Of a stretch of DNA of 6,426 bases, positions 1 through 6,426 are shown one piece after another. The notes below the pieces were generated by a model. The model ran no database searches. It saw nothing but the letters and a program-made list of their open reading frames with translations, and was not told where the DNA came from. The stretch spans positions 1 to 6,426 of the forward strand of contig JBDHRG010000204.1 in NCBI GenBank assembly GCA_039807445.1. The letters run 5' to 3'. The stretch is from JBDHRG01 sp039807445. Its GTDB lineage: Bacteria > Pseudomonadota > Gammaproteobacteria > Competibacterales > Competibacteraceae. The position numbers were made by a program, and so were the translations under genes. Position 1 is the first letter of the stretch. Every line of letters starts with the position of its first letter.

Positions 1-88
1 CGGCCTCGACCAGGGCGCGGATGGTGGCGTGGTCCGAGCTGGCGGGGCCGAGCGTGGCGATGATCTTGGCGTTGCGGCTGCGACGCAT
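1..88 (-). CDS. pyk: Pyruvate kinase, N-terminal fragment (cut by window edge)
   Basis: Only the first 29 codons are in the window. They read MRRSRNAKIIATLGPASSD and continue HATIRALVEA. The basic N-terminus followed by K-I-I-A-T-L-G-P-A-S-S is the usual opening of pyruvate kinase, in the first strand of the TIM barrel. The enzyme converts phosphoenolpyruvate and ADP to pyruvate and ATP in the cytoplasm. The ATG at 88-86 is preceded by GGAG at 98-95 with a six-base spacer, so I take it as the start although the frame stays open upstream. It lies 71 bases after the GlcG-like gene on the same strand and is probably the last or a late gene of the gcl operon. A pyk gene at this place is known from glyoxylate operons of Pseudomonas. 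Identity rests on a short N-terminal match, but the motif is distinctive. Confidence 0.85.
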   Translation of the reverse strand, partial: MRRSRNAKIIATLGPASSDHATIRALVEA

Positions 89-159
89 GGTGGACTCCAG
101 TATCCGGCGGCTGAGGCCGCCCTTGGGGTGGTTGTGGATGTCGCGCGGCGGGCCCGCGA

Positions 160-573
160 TCAGAGCTCCCAGCGTGCGCCGATCGCTGCGACGCCGGCGC
201 GCGCCACCTGGGCGTCTTCGCCCGCCTTGACGCCGGACACGCCGACCGCGCCGACGATTTCGCCGTCGACGATGATCATTTCGCCGCCCTCGAGCGGCAG
301 CACCGGCATCTTCAGCGCGGCGTAGCGGCCGTTGTTGACCATGTCTTCGTAGACCTTGCTCGGGCGGCGCGCGAGCACGCAGGTGCGCGCCTTCTCGGGC
401 GCCACCGCGGCGCTCATCGGCGGCGCGCCGTCCATGCGCTGCAGCCACAGCAGGTGGCCGCCGTCGTCGCACACCGAGATCGTCACCGCCCAGCCGTTGC
501 CGATGGCTTCGGCTTCGGCGGCGGCGGCGATCGTCTTGACATCGTCGAGCGTCAGGGCGGGTCGGGTTCGCAT
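160..573 (-). CDS. GlcG/HbpS-like protein (DUF336, haem-degrading family fold)
   Basis: A 137-residue protein, about normal length for the family. Recognisable blocks: residues 29-51 with V-C-D-D-G-G-H-L-L-W-L-Q-R-M-D-G-A-P, residues 61-72 K-A-R-T-C-V-L-A-R-R-P-S, and residues 96-114 G-G-E-M-I-I-V-D-G-E-I-V-G-A-V-G-V-S-G. This is the pattern of GlcG/HbpS proteins (Pfam PF03928). It shows no signal peptide or membrane segment, so it is probably cytoplasmic, unlike secreted Streptomyces HbpS. The ATG at 573-571 has GGAG at 584-581, seven bases upstream; the frame is open far upstream, inside ttuD, but that part is a shadow. Family members sit in glycolate and glyoxylate operons without a proven biochemical role; HbpS binds haem. 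Whether this one binds haem, a cofactor or a pathway intermediate cannot be told from sequence. It lies 53 bases after ttuD and is surely co-oriented, probably cotranscribed. Confidence 0.85.
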   Translation of the reverse strand: MRTRPALTLDDVKTIAAAAEAEAIGNGWAVTISVCDDGGHLLWLQRMDGAPPMSAAVAPEKARTCVLARRPSKVYEDMVNNGRYAALKMPVLPLEGGEMIIVDGEIVGAVGVSGVKAGEDAQVARAGVAAIGARWEL

Positions 574-626
574 CGGGGGTCTCCGTCTCTGATCCGTTGG
601 ATGTGGGAATCCGGTGCCGGCCGCCG

Positions 627-1889
627 TCACTCGATCAGCACGGCGCGGAAGTCGTTGACGTTGGTCAGCGTCGGGCCGGTGATCACCTGGTCGCCGAGCG
701 CCTCGAAGAAGCCGTGGCCGTCGTTGTCGGCCAGTGCGTCCTTGGGCTTGATACCCTGGGCCCAGGCGCGCGTGAGGCTGTCGGGGGCGAGGTAGGCGCC
801 GGCGATCTCCTCGGCGCCGTCGACGCCGTCGGTGTCGCCGGCGATCGCGTGCACCCCGGGCAGGCCGTCGAGCGCCACCCCGAGCGCCAGCAGGAACTCG
901 ACGTTGCGCCCGCCGCGCCCGCCCCCGCGCACCGTCACCGTGGTCTCGCCGCCGGAGAGCAGCACGCACGGGCGGGGCAGCGGGTGGCCGTGGGCGACCA
1001 CCGAGCGGGCGATGCCGGCCATCACCTTGCCGACATCGCGCGCCTCGCCCTCGAGCGCATCGCCGAGCAGCAGCACCGGCAGGCCCGCGTTGCCGGCCAC
1101 CGCGGCGGCGGCCTCGAGCGCCCGCTGCGGCGTGGCGGCCATACGCACCTCGGCGCGCGCCAGGCGCGGGTCGCCGGGCTTGACCGATTCGCCGCGGCCG
1201 CTCTCGAGCACGTCGAGCACCGCCTGGGGCACCTCGATCTGGTAGCGGCGGATGATCGCCAGGGCGTCTGCGCAGGTGCTCGGGTCGGCGACGGTCGGGC
1301 CCGAGGCGATGTCGATCGGGTCGTCGCCGGGCACATCGGAGATCAGCAGCGTCAGCACCCGCGCCGGGTGGGCCGCGGCGGCGAGCCGCCCGCCCTTGAG
1401 CGCCGAGAGGTGGCGGCGCACGCAGTTCATCTCGCTGATGCTGGCGCCGGACTTGAGCAGCGCGCGGTTGACCGCCTGCTTGTCCTCGAGCGTCAGCCCC
1501 TCGAGCGGCGCGGCCAGCAGCGACGAGCCGCCGCCCGAGATCAGGCACAGCACCAGGTCGTCGGCACTGAGGCCCTGCACCCGGTCGCGGATGCGCTCGG
1601 CGGCGGCCAGGCCGGCGGCGTCGGGCACCGGGTGCGCGGCCTCGACGATCTCGATGCGGCTGCAGGGCACGCCGTAGCCGTAGCGCGTCACCACCAGCCC
1701 CTCGAGCGGACCCGGCCAGTGGTCCTCGACCGCCCGCGCCATCGCCGCCGACGCCTTGCCGGCGCCGATCACGATCAGCCGGCCCTCGGGGGCCTGGGGC
1801 AGGTGCGGCGGGATGCAATGCGCGGGCTGCGCCGAGTCGATCGCGGCGGCGAACATCGCGTTCAGCAGTTCCTTGGGGGATTGGGGCAT
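627..1889 (-). CDS. ttuD: Glycerate 2-kinase, MOFRL family (often named hydroxypyruvate reductase TtuD)
   Basis: A 420-residue protein of full family length. It phosphorylates D-glycerate with ATP to 2-phosphoglycerate, the exit from the glycerate pathway into lower glycolysis. The N-terminal DUF4147 domain (about 5-240) shows V-I-G-A-G-K-A-S at 40-47 with conserved K45, L-I-S-G-G-G-S-S-L-L at 116-125, M-N-C-V-R-R-H-L-S-A-L-K-G-G at 154-167, and L-I-S-D-V-P-G-D-D-P at 182-191. The C-terminal MOFRL domain shows S-G-G-E-T-T-V-T-V-R-G-G-G-R-G-G-R-N at 312-329 and A-G-D-T-D-G-V-D-G at 350-358. There is no Rossmann GxGxxG signature of a D-2-hydroxyacid dehydrogenase, so the historic name hydroxypyruvate reductase fits the sequence poorly. 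The ATG at 1889-1887 has GGAG at 1900-1897, seven bases away. It follows glxR after a 167-base gap filled with inverted repeats, so its expression level could differ from that of glxR. Confidence 0.93.
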   Translation of the reverse strand: MPQSPKELLNAMFAAAIDSAQPAHCIPPHLPQAPEGRLIVIGAGKASAAMARAVEDHWPGPLEGLVVTRYGYGVPCSRIEIVEAAHPVPDAAGLAAAERIRDRVQGLSADDLVLCLISGGGSSLLAAPLEGLTLEDKQAVNRALLKSGASISEMNCVRRHLSALKGGRLAAAAHPARVLTLLISDVPGDDPIDIASGPTVADPSTCADALAIIRRYQIEVPQAVLDVLESGRGESVKPGDPRLARAEVRMAATPQRALEAAAAVAGNAGLPVLLLGDALEGEARDVGKVMAGIARSVVAHGHPLPRPCVLLSGGETTVTVRGGGRGGRNVEFLLALGVALDGLPGVHAIAGDTDGVDGAEEIAGAYLAPDSLTRAWAQGIKPKDALADNDGHGFFEALGDQVITGPTLTNVNDFRAVLIE

Positions 1890-2056
1890 GGTGGCGCTCC
1901 AGCGGTGTTTATGCGTGAATCCGCTTTCGCCTGGCGCGGGCGAGGCGAAAGAAGACTCGCAGACAACGCCCTCCCCCGGGCTCAGGGGAGGGGTAAGCCG
2001 GGGGGGACGCTACCCCCCCTCCCAACCGCCCCCTTGGCAGGGGGAGGCGTTGTTTC
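1890..2056 (-). repeat. Hairpin-filled intergenic element between glxR and ttuD
   Basis: Almost the whole 167-base gap is inverted repeats, given here in plus-strand coordinates. The outer arms ACAACGCC (1963-1970) and GGCGTTGT (2046-2053) pair perfectly. They extend through TCCCCC (1972-1977) against GGGGGA (2040-2045) with one bulged C. Inside are hairpins 1969-1976/1985-1992 (CCCTCCCC/GGGGAGGG, 8-base loop), 2000-2006/2013-2019 (seven G against seven C) and 2029-2033/2040-2044. Some compete with the outer arms. A separate 9-base stem lies at 1924-1932/1943-1951 (CTTTCGCCT/AGGCGAAAG). None is followed by a T-run on the minus strand, so this is not a classical terminator. It resembles GC-rich REP-like intergenic repeats; possible roles are mRNA protection or partial attenuation inside the operon, which is inference. 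Confidence 0.7.
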
Positions 2057-2953
2057 TTACTCGGTCTTCTGGCCGATCTCGAAGTTGGCCATGATCTCGA
2101 GCGCGCGGACCATGCCCGAGTGGTCCCAGGCCTTGCCGCCGTGGGCGGCGCAGGCGTTGAACAGCTCCTGCGCGGTGGCGGTGTTGGGCAGGCTGACGCC
2201 GAGCTGGCGCGCGGCGGAGAGCGCCAGGTTCAGGTCCTTCTGGTGCAGCTCGATGCGGAAGCCCGGGTCGAAGGTGCGCTTGACCATGCGCTCGCCGTGC
2301 ACCTCGAGGATGCGCGAGGCGGCGAAACCGCCCATCAGCGCCTGGCGTACCTTGGCCGGATCGGCACCGGCGCGGGCGGCGAACAGCAGCGCCTCGCCGA
2401 CGGCCTCGATGTTCAGCGCGACGATGATCTGGTTGGCGACCTTGGCGGTCTGGCCGTCGCCGTTGCCGCCGACCAGGGTGATGTTCTTGCCCATCAGCTC
2501 GAGCAGCGGCTTGACCTGCTCGAAGGTCGTCTCGGCGCCGCCGCACATGATCGACAGCGTCCCGGCCTTGGCGCCGACCTCGCCGCCCGAGACCGGAGCG
2601 TCGAGGTATTCGCACCCGAGCGCGTTGATCCGCTTGGCGAACGCCTTGGTCTCGAGCGGCGAGATCGAGCTCATGTCGACGACGGTCTTGCCGGCCGACA
2701 GCCCCTCGGCGACGCCGTTCTCGCCGAACAGCGCGGCGGCGACGTGCGGGGTGTCGGGGACCATGGTGAAGATGATCTCGGCGGCTTGCGCGACCTCGCG
2801 GCCGCTGGCGCAGACGGTGGCGCCGCCGGCGGGCAGCTCGGCAGGGACCGCGCCGATGGTGTGGACGAACAGCGTGTGGCCGCCCTGCTGCAGGTTGAGC
2901 GCCATCGGCGCGCCCATGATGCCCAGGCCGATGAAACCGATCTTCTTGCTCAT
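2057..2953 (-). CDS. glxR: Tartronate semialdehyde reductase (2-hydroxy-3-oxopropionate reductase)
   Basis: A 298-residue member of the beta-hydroxyacid dehydrogenase family, full length. It reduces tartronate semialdehyde to D-glycerate with NAD(P)H in the cytoplasm. The N-terminal Rossmann domain opens with K-I-G-F-I-G-L-G-I-M-G-A-P-M-A at 4-18. The substrate-binding signature D-A-P-V-S-G-G is at 118-124, the K-V-A-N-Q block with the expected catalytic lysine K171 at 171-175, and a second conserved H-Q-K-D-L at 237-241. The helical C-terminal domain runs to the end. The ATG at 2953-2951 is preceded by GAGGAG at 2965-2960, giving a six-base spacer from GGAG and settling the start. It begins 35 bases after the hyi stop, the tightest junction in the operon. 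Its stop is TAA, while the neighbours use TGA. The related 3-hydroxyisobutyrate dehydrogenase is the main alternative, but the gcl-hyi context makes GlxR far more likely. Confidence 0.95.
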   Translation of the reverse strand: MSKKIGFIGLGIMGAPMALNLQQGGHTLFVHTIGAVPAELPAGGATVCASGREVAQAAEIIFTMVPDTPHVAAALFGENGVAEGLSAGKTVVDMSSISPLETKAFAKRINALGCEYLDAPVSGGEVGAKAGTLSIMCGGAETTFEQVKPLLELMGKNITLVGGNGDGQTAKVANQIIVALNIEAVGEALLFAARAGADPAKVRQALMGGFAASRILEVHGERMVKRTFDPGFRIELHQKDLNLALSAARQLGVSLPNTATAQELFNACAAHGGKAWDHSGMVRALEIMANFEIGQKTE

Positions 2954-2988
2954 GACGTGCTCCTCTTTCGAGTTCGTTCGGCGGGTGA

Positions 2989-3765
2989 TCAGAGGTAGGC
3001 CCTGGCCCAGCCCAGACCCGCGTCGGTGGTGGTGGCCGGCTTGTACTCGCAGCCGATCCAGCCCTGATAGCCGATGCGGTCGAGGAAGCCGAACAGGAAT
3101 TCGTAGTTGATCTCGCCGCTGCCCGGCTCGTTGCGGCCCGGGTTGTCGGCCAGCTGCAGGTGGGCGATCTGCGCCAGGTGCTTCTGCATCGTCGCCGCCA
3201 GTTCTCCCTCCATGCGCTGCATATGGTAGATGTCGTACTGCACGAAGATGTTGCGGCTGCCGCTGGCGGCGATCAGATCCAGGGTCTGCTGCGTGCCGCT
3301 GACGTAGAAGCCCGGGATGTCGTAGGTGTTGACCGCCTCGATCAGGAGCTTGATGCCGGCGGCCTCGAGCCTGTCGGCGGCGAAGCGGATGTTCGAGACG
3401 AAGGTTTCGCGCACCCGCTCGGCGTCGACGCCCTTGGGGGCGATGCCGGCGAGCACGTTGACCTGCCTGCAGCCCAGCGCGGTGGCGTACTCGATCGCCT
3501 TGCCCACGCCGTCCTGGAACTCGCCGACGCGATCGGGCAGGCAGGCGATACCGCGTTCGCCGCCGGCCCAGTCGCCGGCGGGCAGGTTGTGCAGCACCTG
3601 GGTCAGGCCGTGGGTGGCGAGCTTGTCGGCGAGTTCGGCCTTGTCGTAGGCGTAGGGGAACAGGTATTCCACGCCCTTGAAGCCGGCCTTGGCGGCGGCC
3701 TCGAAGCGGTCGAGGAAGTCGACCTCGTTCCAGAGCATGGTCAGGTTGGCGCAGAACTTCGGCAT
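2989..3765 (-). CDS. hyi: Hydroxypyruvate isomerase
   Basis: A 258-residue TIM-barrel protein, the same length as E. coli Hyi. It interconverts hydroxypyruvate and tartronate semialdehyde, using a divalent metal. The start region reads M-P-K-F-C-A-N-L-T-M-L-W-N-E, typical of the family. The expected metal and active-site residues are present: E143 (L-L-I-E-A-V-N), D178 (Q-Y-D-I-Y-H-M-Q), Q204 (A-H-L-Q-L-A-D) and E240 (I-G-C-E-Y). I use the ATG at 3765-3763, which has GAGG at 3777-3774 eight bases upstream. The same frame stays open 19 codons further up, but that extension has no family resemblance and runs through the GC-rich hairpin behind gcl. It follows gcl by 75 bases and precedes glxR by 35, the standard gcl-hyi-glxR order. 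Confidence 0.95.
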   Translation of the reverse strand: MPKFCANLTMLWNEVDFLDRFEAAAKAGFKGVEYLFPYAYDKAELADKLATHGLTQVLHNLPAGDWAGGERGIACLPDRVGEFQDGVGKAIEYATALGCRQVNVLAGIAPKGVDAERVRETFVSNIRFAADRLEAAGIKLLIEAVNTYDIPGFYVSGTQQTLDLIAASGSRNIFVQYDIYHMQRMEGELAATMQKHLAQIAHLQLADNPGRNEPGSGEINYEFLFGFLDRIGYQGWIGCEYKPATTTDAGLGWARAYL

Positions 3766-3796
3766 GTCGTTAACCTCGGTCGGTCGGGCTCGCCAC

Positions 3797-3820
3797 GCCC
3801 TCCCCGCGGGGGAGGAGGGC
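3797..3820 (-). repeat. Small GC-rich inverted repeat between gcl and hyi
   Basis: In plus-strand coordinates CCTCCCC (3799-3805) pairs with GGGGAGG (3809-3815) over a three-base loop. An alternative register pairs GCCCTCC (3797-3803) with GGAGGGC (3814-3820). It sits about 20 bases after the gcl stop and ends about 30 bases before the hyi start. No T-run follows on the minus strand, so a rho-independent terminator is unlikely. Its CCCTCCCC core is like that of the larger element before ttuD. It may be a short version of the same repeat family, or an mRNA 3'-end stabiliser for gcl; both are inference. Confidence 0.5.
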
Positions 3821-3840
3821 ATGGAGGTTCAACAGGGCGA

Positions 3841-5619
<1,779 letters not shown>

Positions 5620-5630
5620 CGCTGATCTCC

Positions 5631-5663
5631 TCATGTGCAGTTGTTTGACCGGATTGGGTGCAT
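5631..5663 (-). other. Possible 10-residue upstream ORF in the gcl leader
   Basis: On the minus strand an ATG at 5663-5661 opens a frame reading MHPIRSNNCT. It stops at TGA 5633-5631, and that stop overlaps the ribosome binding site of gcl (5632-5627). The ATG lies about 14 bases after the predicted transcript start and has only a weak G-rich stretch before it. A short ORF ending on the next gene's ribosome binding site could couple or modulate gcl translation. It could also be chance, and nothing in its composition shows otherwise. Confidence 0.2.
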
Positions 5664-5683
5664 GTTGCCCCGACTTCGTGTCC

Positions 5684-5712
5684 AAAATAGCCGCGCTTCC
5701 GGCTGTCGTCAA
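5684..5712 (-). promoter_or_regulatory. Predicted sigma70 promoter of the gcl operon
   Basis: Reading the minus strand, -35 TTGACG (5712-5707) is separated by exactly 17 bases from -10 TATTTT (5689-5684), placing transcription start near 5677. This leaves a leader of about 58 bases before the gcl ATG. The region just upstream is far more AT-rich than the rest of the window. It is the only convincing promoter-like pair found in the gaps of this locus, supporting one main transcript gcl-hyi-glxR-ttuD-glcG-like-pyk. Confidence 0.65.
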
Positions 5713-5718
5713 GCAAAA

Positions 5719-5735
5719 ATGGAAAACATTTCCAT
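5719..5735. promoter_or_regulatory. Perfect palindrome, IclR/AllR-type operator
   Basis: The 17 bases ATGGAAA-ACA-TTTCCAT form a perfect 7+7 inverted repeat. The core TGGAAAACATTTCCA differs at one specified position from the IclR-family consensus TGGAAATNATTTCCA known from E. coli. In enterobacteria gcl is controlled by AllR, an IclR-family repressor that senses glyoxylate, so such a protein is the natural candidate here. The site ends six bases upstream of the gcl -35 box and is centred near -50 from the predicted start. That position would suit either interference with polymerase or activation from upstream. The regulator gene is not in the window. Confidence 0.6.
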
Positions 5736-5787
5736 AAAAATGCATGACGATTTTTTTGCAGTGATTACAAGGCGTTCATGCTGCTTT

Positions 5788-5836
5788 GCAGAATCCGTTG
5801 ATCGGTTTCGGCAAGGCATTCCAAACCGGATTCTTG
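5788..5836 (-). repeat. Imperfect inverted repeat upstream of the gcl promoter
   Basis: GAATCCG (5791-5797) and CGGATTC (5827-5833) are perfect inverted arms, extended by GCA/TGC with one unpaired base. An inner pair CGGTTT (5803-5808) and AAACCG (5823-5828) competes with them. It lies between the allA terminator-like hairpin and the gcl operator, some 50 bases upstream of the operator. It could be part of the allA 3' end, a binding site for a further regulator, or chance. No function is assigned. Confidence 0.3.
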
Positions 5837-5867
5837 CTGCGGTGCGGCATGGCACCGCGGCACGGTC

Positions 5868-5902
5868 AAAGCCAGGCGCGAGGGGCTGTCCTGGCGCCTG
5901 GC
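5868..5902 (-). terminator. Terminator-like hairpin after allA
   Basis: On the minus strand GCCAGGCGC (5902-5894) and GCGCCTGGC (5879-5871) form a perfect nine-base GC-rich stem with a 14-base loop. It starts four bases after the allA stop codon. Only TTT follows (5870-5868), so the U-tract is weak and termination may be partial. A second seven-base stem lies just beyond at 5839-5845/5852-5858. Together with the separate promoter before gcl, this suggests that allA and the gcl genes are mainly separate transcripts. Confidence 0.45.
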
Positions 5903-5906
5903 GGCG

Positions 5907-6407
5907 TCATGCGACGACGACGATCGCGCCGGGGGCGAAGTGGACCTCGTCGCAGTTGTGCCCCGGGCCGCCGCGGTCGACGACGATGAAGTCGGCGTCG
6001 GCGGTGAGTGGCGTCAGCGGGAAGTGCCACACCCCGGTATGGTAGTTGACGCCCTGGCGGCCATTGCTGACGAAGGCGCGCAGGTTCTCCGCCACCGGCT
6101 CCTGGTCGGCGGCGGCCACCACCACCAGGAACGGCACCTCGCCCTGGGGGATGAACGCCTGGCTGCCGAGCGGGTGGCGCTCGACCAGCTCCACCGCCAG
6201 CGGCAGCGCGAACGCCTGCGCCACCGAGAAGATGTTCACCAGCGCGCGCGCCTGCGCGCCGCCGAGCTCCACCCGCGCCAGGTCGTGGTGGCGCAGACAC
6301 GAGCCGGCGTTGATCGGGTAGTGGTGCGCGCCGGCTTTCTCGATCACCTCGCCGAAGGGGGCGAAGGCTGCGCGCGTCAGCGGCTGCACTTTCAGTTCGA
6401 AGGCCAT
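5907..6407 (-). CDS. allA: Ureidoglycolate lyase
   Basis: A 166-residue cupin-fold enzyme, close to the 160 residues of E. coli AllA. It splits ureidoglycolate into glyoxylate and urea, the last ureide step of purine breakdown, in the cytoplasm. Family blocks: H-D-L-A at 41-44, E-R-H-P-L-G-S-Q-A-F-I-P at 76-87, R-A-F-V-S-N-G-R-Q-G-V-N-Y-H at 110-123, V-W-H-F-P-L at 126-131 and V-V-D-R-G-G at 142-147. The ATG at 6407-6405 has AGGA at 6417-6414, six bases upstream. Its product glyoxylate is the substrate of Gcl encoded next, so the order is biochemically coherent. Because AllA acts on ureidoglycolate made by allantoicase, alc would be expected nearby outside the window. A hairpin four bases after the stop suggests a transcript end here. 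Confidence 0.95.
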   Translation of the reverse strand: MAFELKVQPLTRAAFAPFGEVIEKAGAHHYPINAGSCLRHHDLARVELGGAQARALVNIFSVAQAFALPLAVELVERHPLGSQAFIPQGEVPFLVVVAAADQEPVAENLRAFVSNGRQGVNYHTGVWHFPLTPLTADADFIVVDRGGPGHNCDEVHFAPGAIVVVA

Positions 6408-6426
6408 GGCTTTTCCTGGGTCAGGG

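Noticed and set aside
160..1818. A 552-codon minus-strand reading of the GlcG-like frame
   Set aside because: Only the last 137 codons resemble a protein family. The upstream part overlaps ttuD in another frame, and a good ribosome binding site supports the start at 573.
597..3110. Very long open frame on the plus strand (837 codons)
   Set aside because: It runs antisense across ttuD and glxR, is rich in Ala, Arg, Gly, Val and Asp, and has no domain pattern. It is the expected shadow of GC-rich genes with G/C third positions.
3766..3822. Longer Hyi start 19 codons upstream
   Set aside because: The extension runs through a GC-rich hairpin and lies ahead of the GAGG site at 3777-3774. The 258-residue form equals the family length.
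5620..5745. N-terminal extension of Gcl to upstream ATGs, including 5634
   Set aside because: Family members begin M-A-K-M. The extension crosses the ribosome binding site and the promoter -10 and -35, and has no similarity to known Gcl.
5839..5858. Seven-base hairpin as a stand-alone terminator
   Set aside because: No T-run follows on either strand; noted only as a companion of the stem next to allA.
5620..5906. Riboswitch or small RNA in the allA-gcl gap
   Set aside because: The predicted gcl leader is only about 58 bases and I recognise no riboswitch core or sRNA terminator in the gap.
6408..6426. Stop codon of a further upstream gene (TGA at 6423-6421)
   Set aside because: Only 19 bases are available, too few to show that a coding frame ends here.

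Overview
The window is a GC-rich stretch of proteobacterial chromosome, and every supported gene lies on the minus strand. High GC, gene order and GC-rich hairpin repeats between genes suggest a betaproteobacterium (Burkholderiales or Rhodocyclales). That placement is an inference; no rRNA or other marker gene is present. It reads as a catabolic locus for glyoxylate, linked to purine (ureide) breakdown.

In the direction of transcription, from high to low coordinates: allA (ureidoglycolate lyase, 6407-5907) is followed by a terminator-like hairpin. A 287-base gap (5906-5620) then holds an AT-rich control region. In it are a perfect palindrome of IclR-family type (5719-5735), a good sigma70-like promoter (-35 TTGACG, 17-base spacer, -10 TATTTT) and a short leader with a possible 10-residue upstream ORF. 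Next comes a five-gene run that continues into a sixth: gcl (5619-3841), hyi (3765-2989), glxR (2953-2057), ttuD (1889-627), a small GlcG/HbpS-like (DUF336) gene (573-160), and the first 29 codons of pyk (88-1), cut by the window edge. Each of these six genes has a GGAG- or GAGG-type ribosome binding site 6-8 bases before its ATG. Gaps are 35-167 bases. The largest, glxR-ttuD, is almost entirely inverted repeats.

The enzymes form one pathway. AllA releases glyoxylate from ureidoglycolate. Gcl condenses two glyoxylates to tartronate semialdehyde plus CO2. Hyi interconverts tartronate semialdehyde and hydroxypyruvate. GlxR reduces tartronate semialdehyde to D-glycerate. TtuD, a MOFRL-family glycerate 2-kinase, makes 2-phosphoglycerate. 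Enolase, not seen here, gives phosphoenolpyruvate, and Pyk makes pyruvate and recovers the ATP spent by TtuD. The GlcG-like protein is the one member with no assigned step.

I see no mobile element, CRISPR array, tRNA or rRNA gene, and no plainly new system. The items most worth a second look are the operator and promoter of gcl, the hairpin-filled gap before ttuD, and the conserved-looking but unexplained GlcG-like gene.
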